From the NCBI RefSeq assembly GCF_021134715.1, contig NC_060026.1, positions 13,383,001 to 13,447,000 of the forward strand: DNA of 64,000 bases, in the 5' to 3' direction. Below, one piece after another: positions 25,301-34,912 of the stretch. The notes beneath the pieces were generated by a model, which saw only the letters and a program-made list of their open reading frames with translations, was not told where the DNA came from and did no database searches. The stretch's first letter is position 1; each line of letters opens with the position of its first letter. The stretch comes from Daphnia pulex. Taxonomy: Eukaryota > Arthropoda > Branchiopoda > Diplostraca > Daphniidae. A program made the position numbers and the translations under genes.

Positions 25301-26099
25301 ACAAAAGGGCAAACCTCATGAGCCCAATTGATGAATCCCGGTAGATAGGAATCTTTGACATCAGGCCTTGTAAGATAGATTGCCAATACATAAAAGGCCA
25401 TGTCCTGAGCTTTTGTTGTCCCAGCCAGGTATTTCTTACAGACATTCAGAATTCTGAAAGAAATTTTTATCATCTTAATTCAAAAGACATCAATATTGTT
25501 TAATTTTGTTCTTACCTTTCCATGATTGGCTCTGAAGTACTGGTGTCAAATCACTGAAGGTGGAATGGGAGTTTAACTACAATGCTGAGCCAGAGAAGCA
25601 AGCCGTAATGAGTCTCCCATTTTAGTTGCACATCAGGGTCTTGGTTTTCCAAGTAATGTAGCAAAAGCTCCAGATCGGCAGTCTAGAAAGAATTTTGATT
25701 TAGATGATTAGATCACAGGGAAACTCTATAGTACATTACCTCATGAGGAAGATGTCTTGCTATAACTTTGTAGCCCCTGACTTTCGATATAAAGTAGAGG
25801 CATCGGAAGGACACATGTTTCACCTCATAATCCAGCACTTCCTCTCGAATGATGTTGATGATTTTAGTGAGTAGTCCATCGAGGTGTGAATCGATCAAAT
25901 GGTTGCTCTTGGTATTGATCTAGAATGAAAGAAAACCTTTGCCAGTTTCTCTCCACTAAACGAATATCCGTTTGGTTTGTCTGATGTTGGGCTGACGTCC
26001 TCAGTTCGTCAATGAGTTTTTCAACCTCCGAGTGCTCAGTAAATGATTCTTTTGAGCACCCAAGTCAAATGACATAGATTTCTTTTTCGGTGCACTCAT
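22303..26099 (-). pseudogene. Tbcd: Tubulin-specific chaperone D (TBCD) pseudogene, 3'-truncated
   Basis: Minus-strand pieces match tubulin cofactor D, the HEAT-repeat chaperone of beta-tubulin folding, in correct order: IDSHLDGLLTKI and SKVRGYKVIARHLPHEV (25750-25898), RPDVKDSYLPGFINW (25320-25400), FKHGQREQM, YDVPEEIEEVLDEI, YSAAKGIGRLTSRL (24650-24720), VRDAACHLCWALARS (24220), HGSILASGKVISAL (23600-23650), LEERFWRSFGG (23400s), DYTVDSRGDIGAIVRESAM (22780-22850), and TGLVSSIGSLTES (22310-22350). It is not functional: the reading frame has an in-frame stop near 25560, several stops between 24020 and 24210 (for example after VNC and VGR) and frameshifts near 25920, 25080 and 26040. After the exon ending at 22303 no further TBCD exon follows, so about the last quarter is missing. 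Introns are kept, so it came from DNA duplication, not retroposition; an intact copy should exist elsewhere. Confidence 0.85.
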
Positions 26100-27564
26100 C
26101 TGCAACTTCTAGAGTCATTTTGATTTCTCAAAAAAGTTGTCAAAGAAGAAGAAGGTATGAGATTAAGTCGTCTGCTTTGTTTTTATTTTACCAAGTTGAA
26201 ATTGTGGCTGCCGTTTATTTCTTTTTCATTTTTTAAATAATTTAATGATTACGACAAATGGAATGCTATGGCATGAAAACTTTAACAGAACATTTTTATC
26301 CGTAATTGTTAATCCTTAAAATTCTTTCCCGAATTAGTTCTATGTAACTTAAGAAAACTCAAAATCCATCATTTAAATTTTTAGCCCAAAACAATTTTTT
26401 AGTCCTAGTAAATTATACATCAAATTAACGACCAATATCTTACCTAGAGCACTGTGTAATTCTTTTGAAGAAATATTCCGAATTAAAAACACTAGATTTT
26501 TTTTATTGAAGCCACTTAGATTTCTTATGGCCTTTGCCATGTAAACGGAAAAAACTACAAAACGCATGCGTTGCCAGATTTCTGGAAGTCGGATTTTCGC
26601 GATCTGAAAAAGCCCTATTGCGCTTGGCAGGCGAATTTCATTCATCTCCAAAGCCATCTATTGAGCTTAGCAGGCGAATTTCATTAGTTTCCATTTTTCC
26701 TCCAACCCCACCAACCCCAAAATGCCTCGCCCTAAATCCCTTCGGGAAATTTCAAATTTTCTATACTTGACCAATTCATCGGGGAACACGATGTATGAGA
26801 AATATATTGGATTTAAAGACACCAATAATTAAAAAATGAATTAAAACTACAGGGACCCCCATTTCTTATGGGAATTTACACGGGAAAAAAATAATCAGAA
26901 CTAAAATGGCCGATTACGGCGTTGCCGGATTGGAAAATCCTGACTTTCTGCATTGTGAAAAAGGTCTATTGTTCTAAACGCTAGAAAATTATGTAAATAA
27001 TTCGAAAAGAGACACGGGAAGGTTGTTTTTTGTATTTTAAGAATCAGTTGTTGAGTTAAGAGCTTCTGGAACTTGGCCGCTAGGTGGCACTGGTGAAATT
27101 AATTCCTTCCCTTTCTCCTGTAAGAAAATTAGAAATATCTCGCAAAATCTAAATTACAAGTTTAGGGACATTTTTAAAGTCAACTAATCATTTTTGTGCT
27201 TTTTCTACTGCAAATGTATAAAAAATTTCATGGCCGAGATAGGAAACTTCGAAGTGTCCCGTCCTCTTGATAGAGTAGTCCATACTAAATACTAATGTGT
27301 TTATGAGTGGCGTTGTCAGATTGGTTAGATATGGAAAATGCAACGCCGAGCATGGACATCGGCAACATTGCTCCACGACGTCAGGCATCCAGAGCCATTG
27401 GTATGGAGAGAGACCTCTCTCCATACCCCTGCCAGAGCTGGACTGGATGGGATAGATCGTCGGTTCGTCAGAATCGTTCGGTTAGGACAGCATTAAAGAC
27501 TTTTAAATGAAAGCAAATGAACGATAATTTAAAATGAAAAAAATAGTTGGAGATAATAAGAAAC
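26100..27564. other. Gene-poor region with diverged short repeats
   Basis: A unit beginning gcgttgccagatt occurs near 26570, again near 26920 (gcgttgccggatt) and weakly near 27312 (gcgttgtcagatt); the first two share some 60 bp with many differences. The phrase ggcaggcgaatttcatt is duplicated at about 26626 and 26670. A minus-strand open frame at 27188-27424 shows no known domain. No active gene is supported. Confidence 0.45.
27400..27427. repeat. Perfect 13-bp palindrome
   Basis: ggtatggagagag at 27400-27412 is followed by two bases and its exact reverse complement at 27415-27427. It could form a hairpin or be a binding site for a dimeric protein; no further context supports either. Confidence 0.8.
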
Positions 27565-29817
27565 TCACCTGGTGAAATTTTTCTTGGTGATGACATCGCG
27601 TAGCAATTGTAGATTATATTTATCTGAGATCCTATAGATCAAAGACCTATATTTGTTTTTGTACTTGGGACCGTAGTCTTTGTTTAGGAAGGCAAAGAGG
27701 GACTCTTCTATCTCAGTAGCAATTTTTTTTACGTTGGCTTCGTTTGCCACTAGATCTTTTGTCCTTTGACAGCAACCCCACATTGCCTCCTTCAATGCAA
27801 ATCTTGCTAACGCCCTGGTAGTAGACTCGGAGTTTCTTGTTTTTGCAACCTTGGGTGGAGTTGCTTCTTGTTGAGATGAATCAGGTTTGGTTTTGATTGG
27901 ATTAACACGAAGAATGTCCTACTTCTGCTTGACTTGTTGACGGATGTTAACAACTGCACGATTAAGCGGCTGGTTCGAAGAAGACTGTCCAGTTTTCTTA
28001 TCCATTGGAATCACATTTTGGGGCCGACTATTTTCATATAATTTGTGTTGCCCCTTGCACATGACCAAAATTCCCAATAATAAACTTGAAGCCCGGTTCT
28101 CCAACACTGTAAATACAAGGCATACTATTTCCAATTTCTTTCAATAACCCTTCTAAATATTAATTACAATTGATGCCGGAAGATAAAGATACCAATTCCT
28201 TTGGAATGGGCCTGCCTTTCAAAATGGGAAAGAGATACAAATTCTTGATAGGGCTTGAAACACCTCCTAAGAAGGCAATGCCCATATCTTGGCAAGCTTT
28301 GCAGAACGCCAGGTACATGTTCCAGACAGCATATGACGTAGGAGTGCATTGCAGAAAAATAACTTCTGTGTCGATCGTTTCTTTGACTTTCTTCAAGTAG
28401 TTCCAAACTATTTCTGATTTATCGATGTTGCCTACCACTTCTAATGACAAAGGCATAACGGACTTCATAAAATCGGTCAGTTTATTCACCTACAAATTTC
28501 CAAGAAAACTTTTGTTAATTTTCTAGACTGAAAAACAATAATAAATTAACTTACGTCAAACACTTCCATGGCGACTCTGAATTGCAAATCTTTATAGGTG
28601 ACATAGCCCTTCCACACACTCTCCTAGTCATAATTTTTAAGGGCACTTGACATTTTTCTTGCTTTTACAGCTGCATTTCTCTCGTGCGATTTCAATTCTG
28701 CTGCTTCTACCCAATCTTCACCAGAGGAAATTGCACTTGAACTTAATCCAACTAGTGGGGTACTTGACGCTAACCAATTGGCCACTGAATCACAATCGTA
28801 AAATCTTGGTCCACATGTATTAATAAGAGGCGTCGTCCAGCCAGTAGGGTAGTCGGAGGTGTGGCAGTTAGAAATGATGACAACTTTGACACGGGCGAAT
28901 ATGCCCAGTTTGGCAGAATTAAATCATTCTTGAATAAAAATAACAAACAATAAGATTAGCGGAACTTTGAAAAACAAAAAAGCAAACTTGAACACCGTGA
29001 CAGTATATCTGGGTTGAATGATGTTTGGGCCAAATCAACAGAAAACTCAAATATTTTTTTTGTCTTTTACAATCTTCTCTCCAGAAACTCTGTTATAGAC
29101 TTTCTTTTTTTGCTCGGCTCAAGACCAACAAAGGGCCTGTTCCAATTCAATTACAAACTCATGTTTCTTGTCACGTCGTGAGAATCAATAACATGCAAAA
29201 ATGCAACTGAATCTCTTTCTTCATCTTCTCCTGGTGTAATTTCGAAATGATTGTAGGGACGAACATTCCCACTGTCTACTTTATTTTTTTCCGTGGTTGA
29301 AGGCGTGGCCACCGCAAGATGCACATCGAGGAAAATGCAATTCAGAAGAAATTCTGCCATTTTTTTGTCTTGACCTCAGAGGACTTTTTGTCATATTTTT
29401 TCTTGGAGACCGAAGAACAATACACTTCCTTTCAATTCATTCTCCGATAACAGATCACCGGATTCCTTGTTCACATTCTTCTCTTCCGAAGATTTCCGTC
29501 GATTTCCCTATCAGTAGAATTATCCGAATCAGTGGAAAGAGATTCCTCATCAGTGTAATTTTGCTTTTTTTCATAATGTTTGGTCCAACATTTTAGCGCT
29601 ACTTTAATCTGTTTCAAAGAAGTGAGGAACACTGGAAAATCTCTTGGGATACTTGTTCCTACATTTGTCTAGATGAGATCGTAAACTGGTGTTAACTGGA
29701 GTTAACTGGTGTCCTTGGGTGATATTTTCCTTAAAATCTTCGCAACAGTTGTAAAAAGTACCGATGTAAAAGTTTCTGTCACTGCTGGCTTGCATCTTTT
29801 TCAAATGTTTGATTTCT
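27565..29817 (-). pseudogene. Family member D, 3' part: oxygenase remnant, SPOC and TFIIS-central-like domain
   Basis: Minus-strand remnants in order: oxygenase-like pieces at 29604-29804 (NFYIGTFYNCCEDF) and 29151-29360 (LNCIFLDVHLAVAT, VIDSHDVTRNMSL) that align with exon 2 of A/B/C; then a jump to a SPOC domain at 28560-28620 (ESVWKGYV), 28160-28489 (EVVGNIDKSEIVWNYL, NLYLFPIL) and 27919-28110 (LLLGILVM). SPOC intron positions and phases are the same as in B and C. After a TAG codon following VKQK, an open stretch encodes a TFIIS central-domain-like segment (FALKEAMWGC, KKIATEIEESLF, GPKYKNKYRSLIYRI) ending at a GTGAGT donor at 27565 with no recognisable next exon. The large helical region is absent. 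Another in-frame stop lies just before ESVWKG. I read it as a decayed paralogue; part of the SPOC-TFIIS half could still be transcribed. Confidence 0.68.
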
Positions 29818-31628
29818 CCGGACCCATATTGGACAGTTCCGGTTTTTTCCCCATATCTCCCATCCCCTTACCCAAAAGAAAGAAATTTTTTGCAAAAAAA
29901 TGCGGAAATAGTTTTCTCACACCCATGATTTTTCAGTTACGTACCTTTAAAATTGTAAAATTTATAGAGATTTGAATTTTTTGTGTTTTTTTTTACCAGA
30001 CCAGGGTGATATTGGACAGACGTCTGTACCATGTTAGACAGGTTATTAAAAGAAGGATAGGATAAATAAAAAATTAGGAAAAAATTAGGAAATGTAGATG
30101 GTAATGTAGTTAAACCCCAAACAAATTTTGGAAATGATATCTTTAAAACTGAATAAGTTTTCTGATAGGGAAAGAATTACAACATTTATATGGGGCGAGA
30201 TAGGGAAAAAAGGTAGTGGCGCTAAAGTCTCTCGTTAAGATAGGACAATATCCTTGTCCAAAATTACCCCGAAAGACCGTCCTCCACTAAAATGTAAATA
30301 TCGTCTAAACTATTATACTTACAGTACCCACCAAACTATTAGGTACACGTACCCCCTATTTTCAGTACATTCTTATGGCACAACGTGTCCTAGAAAAAAT
30401 GAAATAACTCTTGAACCGCTTTGGCTAGATTTTTTTCCTTTTGGCAATTTAGAAAGCTAACACTTGTTTTTTATCCTTTTTTTCAACATAATGCAAAATT
30501 TGAATGTTAATGCATGAACGATGATCTTGCAATAAAAATAATAGCGAGGGACTATGCTATACTCAGCCACCGCTGCACACACAAATAAACGCAATTTGTA
30601 AAATTGCGTTTATAAATGTAATTTTATTTTTCGCAATTTTACAAATTGCGTTTATATGTGGCATAGATATGGCTGCTTCAAATGAAAAGTGCTGCTTTGT
30701 TGATAAGAAACTATTAACGAAAGCTGTGAATTTTTAAAACCAAGGTAGTTTGATACGGAAAACAATTGCCAGTGGAACCATTTACTTTGACCATCATAGC
30801 TATCAAAGAACTTGACAAAAATGTCAAGATAACAGTTTCTTGTAAGGTAAAAAAATTATTTTTTAGCAATTGCTGGAACCCTTTTTCTTACTGATTGTTT
30901 CATCTAGAATATTTGGAGACTGAAAGAGGTTGCAAATAAAATCATCAGCTGGAAATACTCCACTATTCGTAGTCTTTGCCTCAGAGGTTTCAGCTGCAGC
31001 TAGATGTGTGGGTTAAGAAACAATAGTTTTTATTTTATTGGTAAACATTAACTGTGCATAATTCTTAGTCAAAAACAAAAATAAATATGACTGTTTCAAA
31101 TGAAGAGTGCTGCTTTGTTGATAAGAACGAAAGCAATGAATTTTGAAAACCAGGGTAGTTTGGTTGATTTTGCTTGTGGAAAGCAATTGCCAGTGGAAAA
31201 ATTCACTTTGAACATTATAGCTATCAAAGAACTTGACAAAAATGTCAAGATACCAGTTTCTTGTAAGGTAAAAAAATAATGTTTTAGCAATTGCTGGAAC
31301 CCTTTTTCTTACTGATTGTTTCATCAATGAATATTTGGAGGCTGAAAGAGGTTGCAAAAAAAAATCATCAGCTGGCAGTGCAAGGTGCAACATACATGTT
31401 GATTCTTCTAAAAGAACCCGATTGGGAGATCAGTGCATCAGAAATTTGTCATCCAACCTTTGAAGGCCTCAGTTTATCATCCTTGATCAGCTGCTTCTTA
31501 CGACTACCTTATAACAGTTAAAGATTACACAACAAAGAATAAAATATAGAAAAATTGGATTTTTAAAATCATTTTTACTATTTTTACTGACCTTGTCTAA
31601 CGTGGTACAGTGTTCAATATGGGTCCGG
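29818..31628. mobile_element. Non-autonomous insertion with terminal inverted repeats, carrying an inverted copy of neighbouring gene sequence
   Basis: The left end reads ccggacccatattggaca and the right end is nearly its reverse complement (tgttcaatatgggtccgg), flanked on both sides by TCT, a possible 3-bp target duplication. Removing the interval brings together the two halves of exon 2 of pseudogene D close to the point where A, B and C are continuous. A second, internal left-end-like sequence (gatattggacagac followed by gtaccatgttagacagg) starts at about 30006 and matches the right end better, so the left side may be nested. Inside, 30442-31509 is an inverted copy of 31809-32880. No transposase frame is present. 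It could alternatively be a rearrangement product and not a transposon. Confidence 0.48.
30442..31509 (+). repeat. Left arm of large inverted repeat
   Basis: Reverse complement of 31809-32880; a 126-residue frame on the minus strand at 31013-31393 is identical to the plus-strand frame at 31925-32305, so identity is close to complete over at least 380 bp. On the plus strand it reads two tandem versions of the family's first exon (around 30672-30840 and 31090-31268) followed by the beginning of exon 2 up to SLISCFLRLP. Confidence 0.88.
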
Positions 31629-32645
31629 TCTCCCTACACTGAAACACCCACCTTGATGCCCTCCTTCAACTGGCACTTGAAGGACCGCAGTACCAAATTT
31701 ACCATCAACCCCATAGCAACAAGGGTTTGTGATTATCTTGCACGATTGACCACCATCTTGGTGAAGCACACGTTTTTGAAGCAGTGATCTGACATTCATC
31801 AGTTTAGTGGGTAGTCGTAAGAAGCAGCTGATCAAGGATGATAAACTGAGGCCTTCAAAGGTTGGATGACAAATTTCTGATGCACTGATCTCCCAATCGG
31901 GTTCTTTTAGAAGAATCAACATGTATGTTGCACCTTGCACTGCCAGCTGATGATTTTTTTTTGCAACCTCTTTCAGCCTCCAAATATTCATTGATGAAAC
32001 AATCAGTAAGAAAAAGGGTTCCAGCAATTGCTAAAACATTATTTTTTTACCTTACAAGAAACTGGTATCTTGACATTTTTGTCAAGTTCTTTGATAGCTA
32101 TAATGTTCAAAGTGAATTTTTCCACTGGCAATTGCTTTCCACAAGCAAAATCAACCAAACTACCCTGGTTTTCAAAATTCATTGCTTTCGTTCTTATCAA
32201 CAAAGCAGCACTCTTCATTTGAAACAGTCATATTTATTTTTGTTTTTGACTAAGAATTATGCACAGTTAATGTTTACCAATAAAATAAAAACTATTGTTT
32301 CTTAACCCACACATCTAGCTGCAGCTGAAACCTCTGAGGCAAAGACTACGAATAGTGGAGTATTTCCAGCTGATGATTTTATTTGCAACCTCTTTCAGTC
32401 TCCAAATATTCTATAGATGAAACAATCAGTAAGAAAAAGGGTTCCAGCAATTGCTAAAAAATAATTTTTTTACCTTACAAGAAACTGTTATCTTGACATT
32501 TTTGTCAAGTTCTTTGATAGCTATAATGGTCAAAGTAAATGGTTCCACTGGCAATTGTTTTCCGTATCAAACTACCTTGGTTTTAAAAATTCACAGCTTT
32601 CGTTAATAGTTTCTTATCAACAAAGCAGCACTTTTCATTTGAAGC
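31629..32645 (-). pseudogene. Family member D, 5' part: duplicated first exon and start of exon 2
   Basis: On the minus strand exon-1-like sequence occurs twice: about 32645-32480 (the more decayed copy) and 32230-32050, the latter encoding NFENQGSLVDFACGKQLPVE and ending KIPVSC before a GTAAAA donor, as in exon 1 of C (LENQGLLVDFAWK, IEIPVSLQ). Exon 2 then starts at NIWRLKEVAKKN, contains DWEISASEICHPTFEGLSLS and LQVPVEGGHQGGCFSV, and stops at the insertion boundary at 31628. The homologous sequence resumes beyond the insertion at 29817. No start-to-end reading frame remains. Confidence 0.7.
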
Positions 32646-32880
32646 AGCCATATCTATGCCACATATAAACGCAATTTGTAAAATTGCGAAAAATAAAATT
32701 ACATTTATAAACGCAATTTTACAAATTGCGTTTATTTGTGTGTGCAGCGGTGGCTGAGTATAGCATAGTCCCTCGCTATTATTTTTATTGCAAGATCATC
32801 GTTCATGCATTAACATTCAAATTTTGCATTATGTTGAAAAAAAGGATAAAAAACAAGTGTTAGCTTTCTAAATTTGCCTT
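31809..32880 (-). repeat. Right arm of large inverted repeat
   Basis: Mirror of 30442-31509 around a centre near 31659, with an unrelated spacer of about 300 bp. It is the arm embedded in pseudogene D, so the left arm is probably the copy. The outer 200 bp of the arm contains a self-complementary block (cgcaattttacaaattgcg and neighbours). Confidence 0.88.
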
Positions 32881-33157
32881 CAAATTTACTTATGTAAATT
32901 TATTACATTACACAAATTTTTGCGAAAAATAAAATTACATTTATAAACGCAATTTTACAAATTGCGTTTATTTGTGTGTGCAGCGGCGGCGGAGTATAGC
33001 ATAGTCCCTCTCCCTCGCTATTATTTTTATTGCAAGATCGCCGTTCATGCATTAACATTCAAATTTTGCATTATGTTGAAAAAAAGGATAGAAAACAATT
33101 ATTAGCTTTCTAAATTTGCCTTCAATGCGATTACATTACACAAATTTTTCAAAATTT
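32686..33157. repeat. 236-bp direct tandem duplication
   Basis: The block starting gcgaaaaataaaattac at 32686 repeats from 32922. Both copies contain cgcaattttacaaattgcg, gtgtgtgcagcgg, tagcatagtccctc, cgttcatgcattaacattc and tagctttctaaatttgcctt, and each is followed by a ttacattacacaaattttt stretch. A further copy, inverted, is the outer end of the left palindrome arm (30442-30660). Confidence 0.85.
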
Positions 33158-33452
33158 TACATTTTCGTTTGAATTTTGTTAACAGTAAATACCAACATTT
33201 TCGATACCAATATTTACAAAGTTCATGAAAAAAATTTCTTGTTGAAATTTGTTCCCGGTTGAAAATTATCTTGACTCCACTTCCACTAGAAGCCGAGGTA
33301 CTGTATAATGCGCGCCAATTTATTTGAATAATGCATGTATGTTCTAAGAGTCTTAGAAGGCTTCTTTCGTCTTAGAGTCTTAGGCAATTTTTTGTGTTTA
33401 TTTTATGATTGAAATTCACAATTTTTTGAAATTTGCGCCAAAAAATCAAATC

Positions 33453-33584
33453 AAATGTATTTTTTATTACTTATTTTTGTTTATTCTATTTTAATGAATT
33501 TTAAAATTCATTTTTAGTATTTTAAAATTCATAATTAATATTTTAAAATAGAATAAACAAAAACAAGTTATAAAAAATACATTT
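33453..33584. repeat. AT-rich imperfect palindrome (MITE-like)
   Basis: aaatgtattttttattactt at 33453 onward is matched by its reverse complement ending at 33584; arms of about 43 bp differ at two or three places. The intervening 45 bp contains further small palindromes (gaattttaaaattc). Such structure is typical of fold-back miniature elements, but no target duplication was identified. Confidence 0.7.
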
Positions 33585-33911
33585 AATAAACACAAATTCT
33601 ATTTTCATAATCTGAAAGAAAATAAACCATGAAAAATAATCATTAAATACGATTTAGAATTTTAAAAAAGTTTAGCATTTGCAAGGATTTGAACCACATG
33701 CTTAGGTAAATTTTTTAACTCGACTACATAAAAAAGTCACGCATTTTTTACAATAAAAAATTAAAATTAACAGACAACTTAGTAAATTAACCTACTTATT
33801 TAACCTTACTCTAAAGTTTCCTAAATAACAAGAAAAAAAGCTCTATTTTCATCACGAGAAATGAAAAATGTGGTATGTAAATAGTAAATAGGCTAACAGT
33901 GAAATAATATT
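33585..33911. other. AT-rich DNA
   Basis: No gene. A B-box-like sequence (ggttcaaatcc on the minus strand, 33684-33694) suggests an old tRNA-derived fragment, but no cloverleaf can be drawn. Confidence 0.35.
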
Positions 33912-33998
33912 AGGTGTCGTGTGGCTGAGTGGGTTAAGGCGCCAAATCGAAAGGCATTTCATCCTCCGACAAGGGTGCTCTTCGTGGGACTTAGGATT
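33912..33998 (+). other. tRNA-like sequence (Leu/Ser type pseudogene or SINE head)
   Basis: gtgtggctgagtgggttaag followed by gcgcc resembles the 5' half and A box of class II tRNAs (consensus tggcnnagtgg). The 3' half does not fold and the nearest B-box-like motif (gcgggttcgatac) is at 34075-34087, about 150 bp away, too far for a normal tRNA. A tRNA-derived SINE or a broken tRNA copy is more likely than a functional gene. Confidence 0.4.
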
Positions 33999-34210
33999 TA
34001 GGATTTGGATTTGGACGAAGGACGTATTATCACAGTGGTGGATAGAGCATAGCAAAGTTTCGGTATAACATAGCGGGTTCGATACATAATTGGATTATGT
34101 CGACAAAGATCTAGTAGGAATGCCAGGAGGTCCATTGGTATACCCATGCAGCACACGATATAATAATTTTTTCCCCATTATTTCCGTTGGAATAAACAGC
34201 ACAGAAAATA

Positions 34211-34292
34211 TAGACCACTGGTTGATTCTATCCATAAGAGAATTAACATGGGCAACTGTCGCCAGCATTCTTGCTGTACCCTTCCGTGACCT
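34211..34292 (+). repeat. Dispersed repeat, copy 2 of a 75-bp element
   Basis: tagaccactggttgattcta onward to acccttccgtgacc matches the minus strand of 5243-5321. It sits in an open frame at 34090-34353 whose translation shows no known domain. The surrounding sequence up to 34496 has no other supported feature. Confidence 0.6.
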
Positions 34293-34496
34293 ATGTATGA
34301 TCTGTCTCTCATTTTTGAAATACGAAATGAATAATAACCCTAATACAAAATAAATATTTCAAAATACTGAAATACGAACGAAGACTATTTATTACAGACT
34401 TACAGTTTTAAAATTATTTCATTTCGTACCCACAAACTGGAGTGGTAAAATCGACCCAAAAAAATCAATACATCGTGAAAGGTAATCAATTATTAA

Positions 34497-34912
34497 TCAA
34501 GGAGTCGGTGCGAATCCGGCAGCAATACAAGCTGCCATGCAAACACCAAGACCTGCGTTACAAGCAATTAAGGCTGCGGGTATTCCTGCACCAGCAGTAA
34601 CCGTCCCGAAAGTGAATCCGGCTGCTGCGTAGCTAAATGTAATCGAACAGCAAAAATGTGATTTAAAATAGAATGAATTTGTTATGTAGTAACTTGAATA
34701 CCTATCTATTTATTTAATTACTATTTTTATCTTGATTACTATTAAGAACAATAAATTTCTTTAAAAATTAAAAATATTTATTATTTAATAACTAACCAAG
34801 CCACAACAACTGCGTTGCATCCAGACTGGCAAATTCCGTAAGCCAGAGGGCCAGCAACAGTCACGAACGGGAGAAGGCCAAATAGAAGAAACAGCGTTGA
34901 AAATAGCTTCAT
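34497..34912 (-). CDS. Small secreted cysteine-rich, Gly/Ala-rich peptide 1
   Basis: Exons 34797-34912 and 34497-34632 (minus) join in phase 2 to give 83 residues. It has a signal peptide (MKLFSTLFLLFGLLPFVTVA), then GPLAYGICQSGCNAVVVACY and a Gly/Ala/Thr-rich stretch ending ACIAAGFAPTP. Six cysteines (ICQSGC, AC, AC, VC, AC) remain after the signal. The split Cys codon TG|C at the intron is shared with the copy at 36379. Similar short GPLAYGICQ..GC proteins are known as uncharacterised proteins in several animals; the function is not known to me. A TATAAAAT on the minus strand near 35085 could be its promoter if there is an untranslated first exon. A secreted or membrane-active peptide is possible but speculative. 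Confidence 0.8.

Noticed and set aside
22303-26099. A functional tubulin cofactor D gene
   Set aside because: Several stops and frameshifts fall inside conserved motifs and the last quarter is missing.
33670-33735. Minus-strand tRNA gene suggested by ggttcaaatcc
   Set aside because: Only a B-box-like match; no acceptor stem, anticodon arm or A box at proper spacing.
33912-34087. Intron-containing functional tRNA
   Set aside because: A and B boxes are about 150 bp apart and the intervening sequence forms no anticodon arm.
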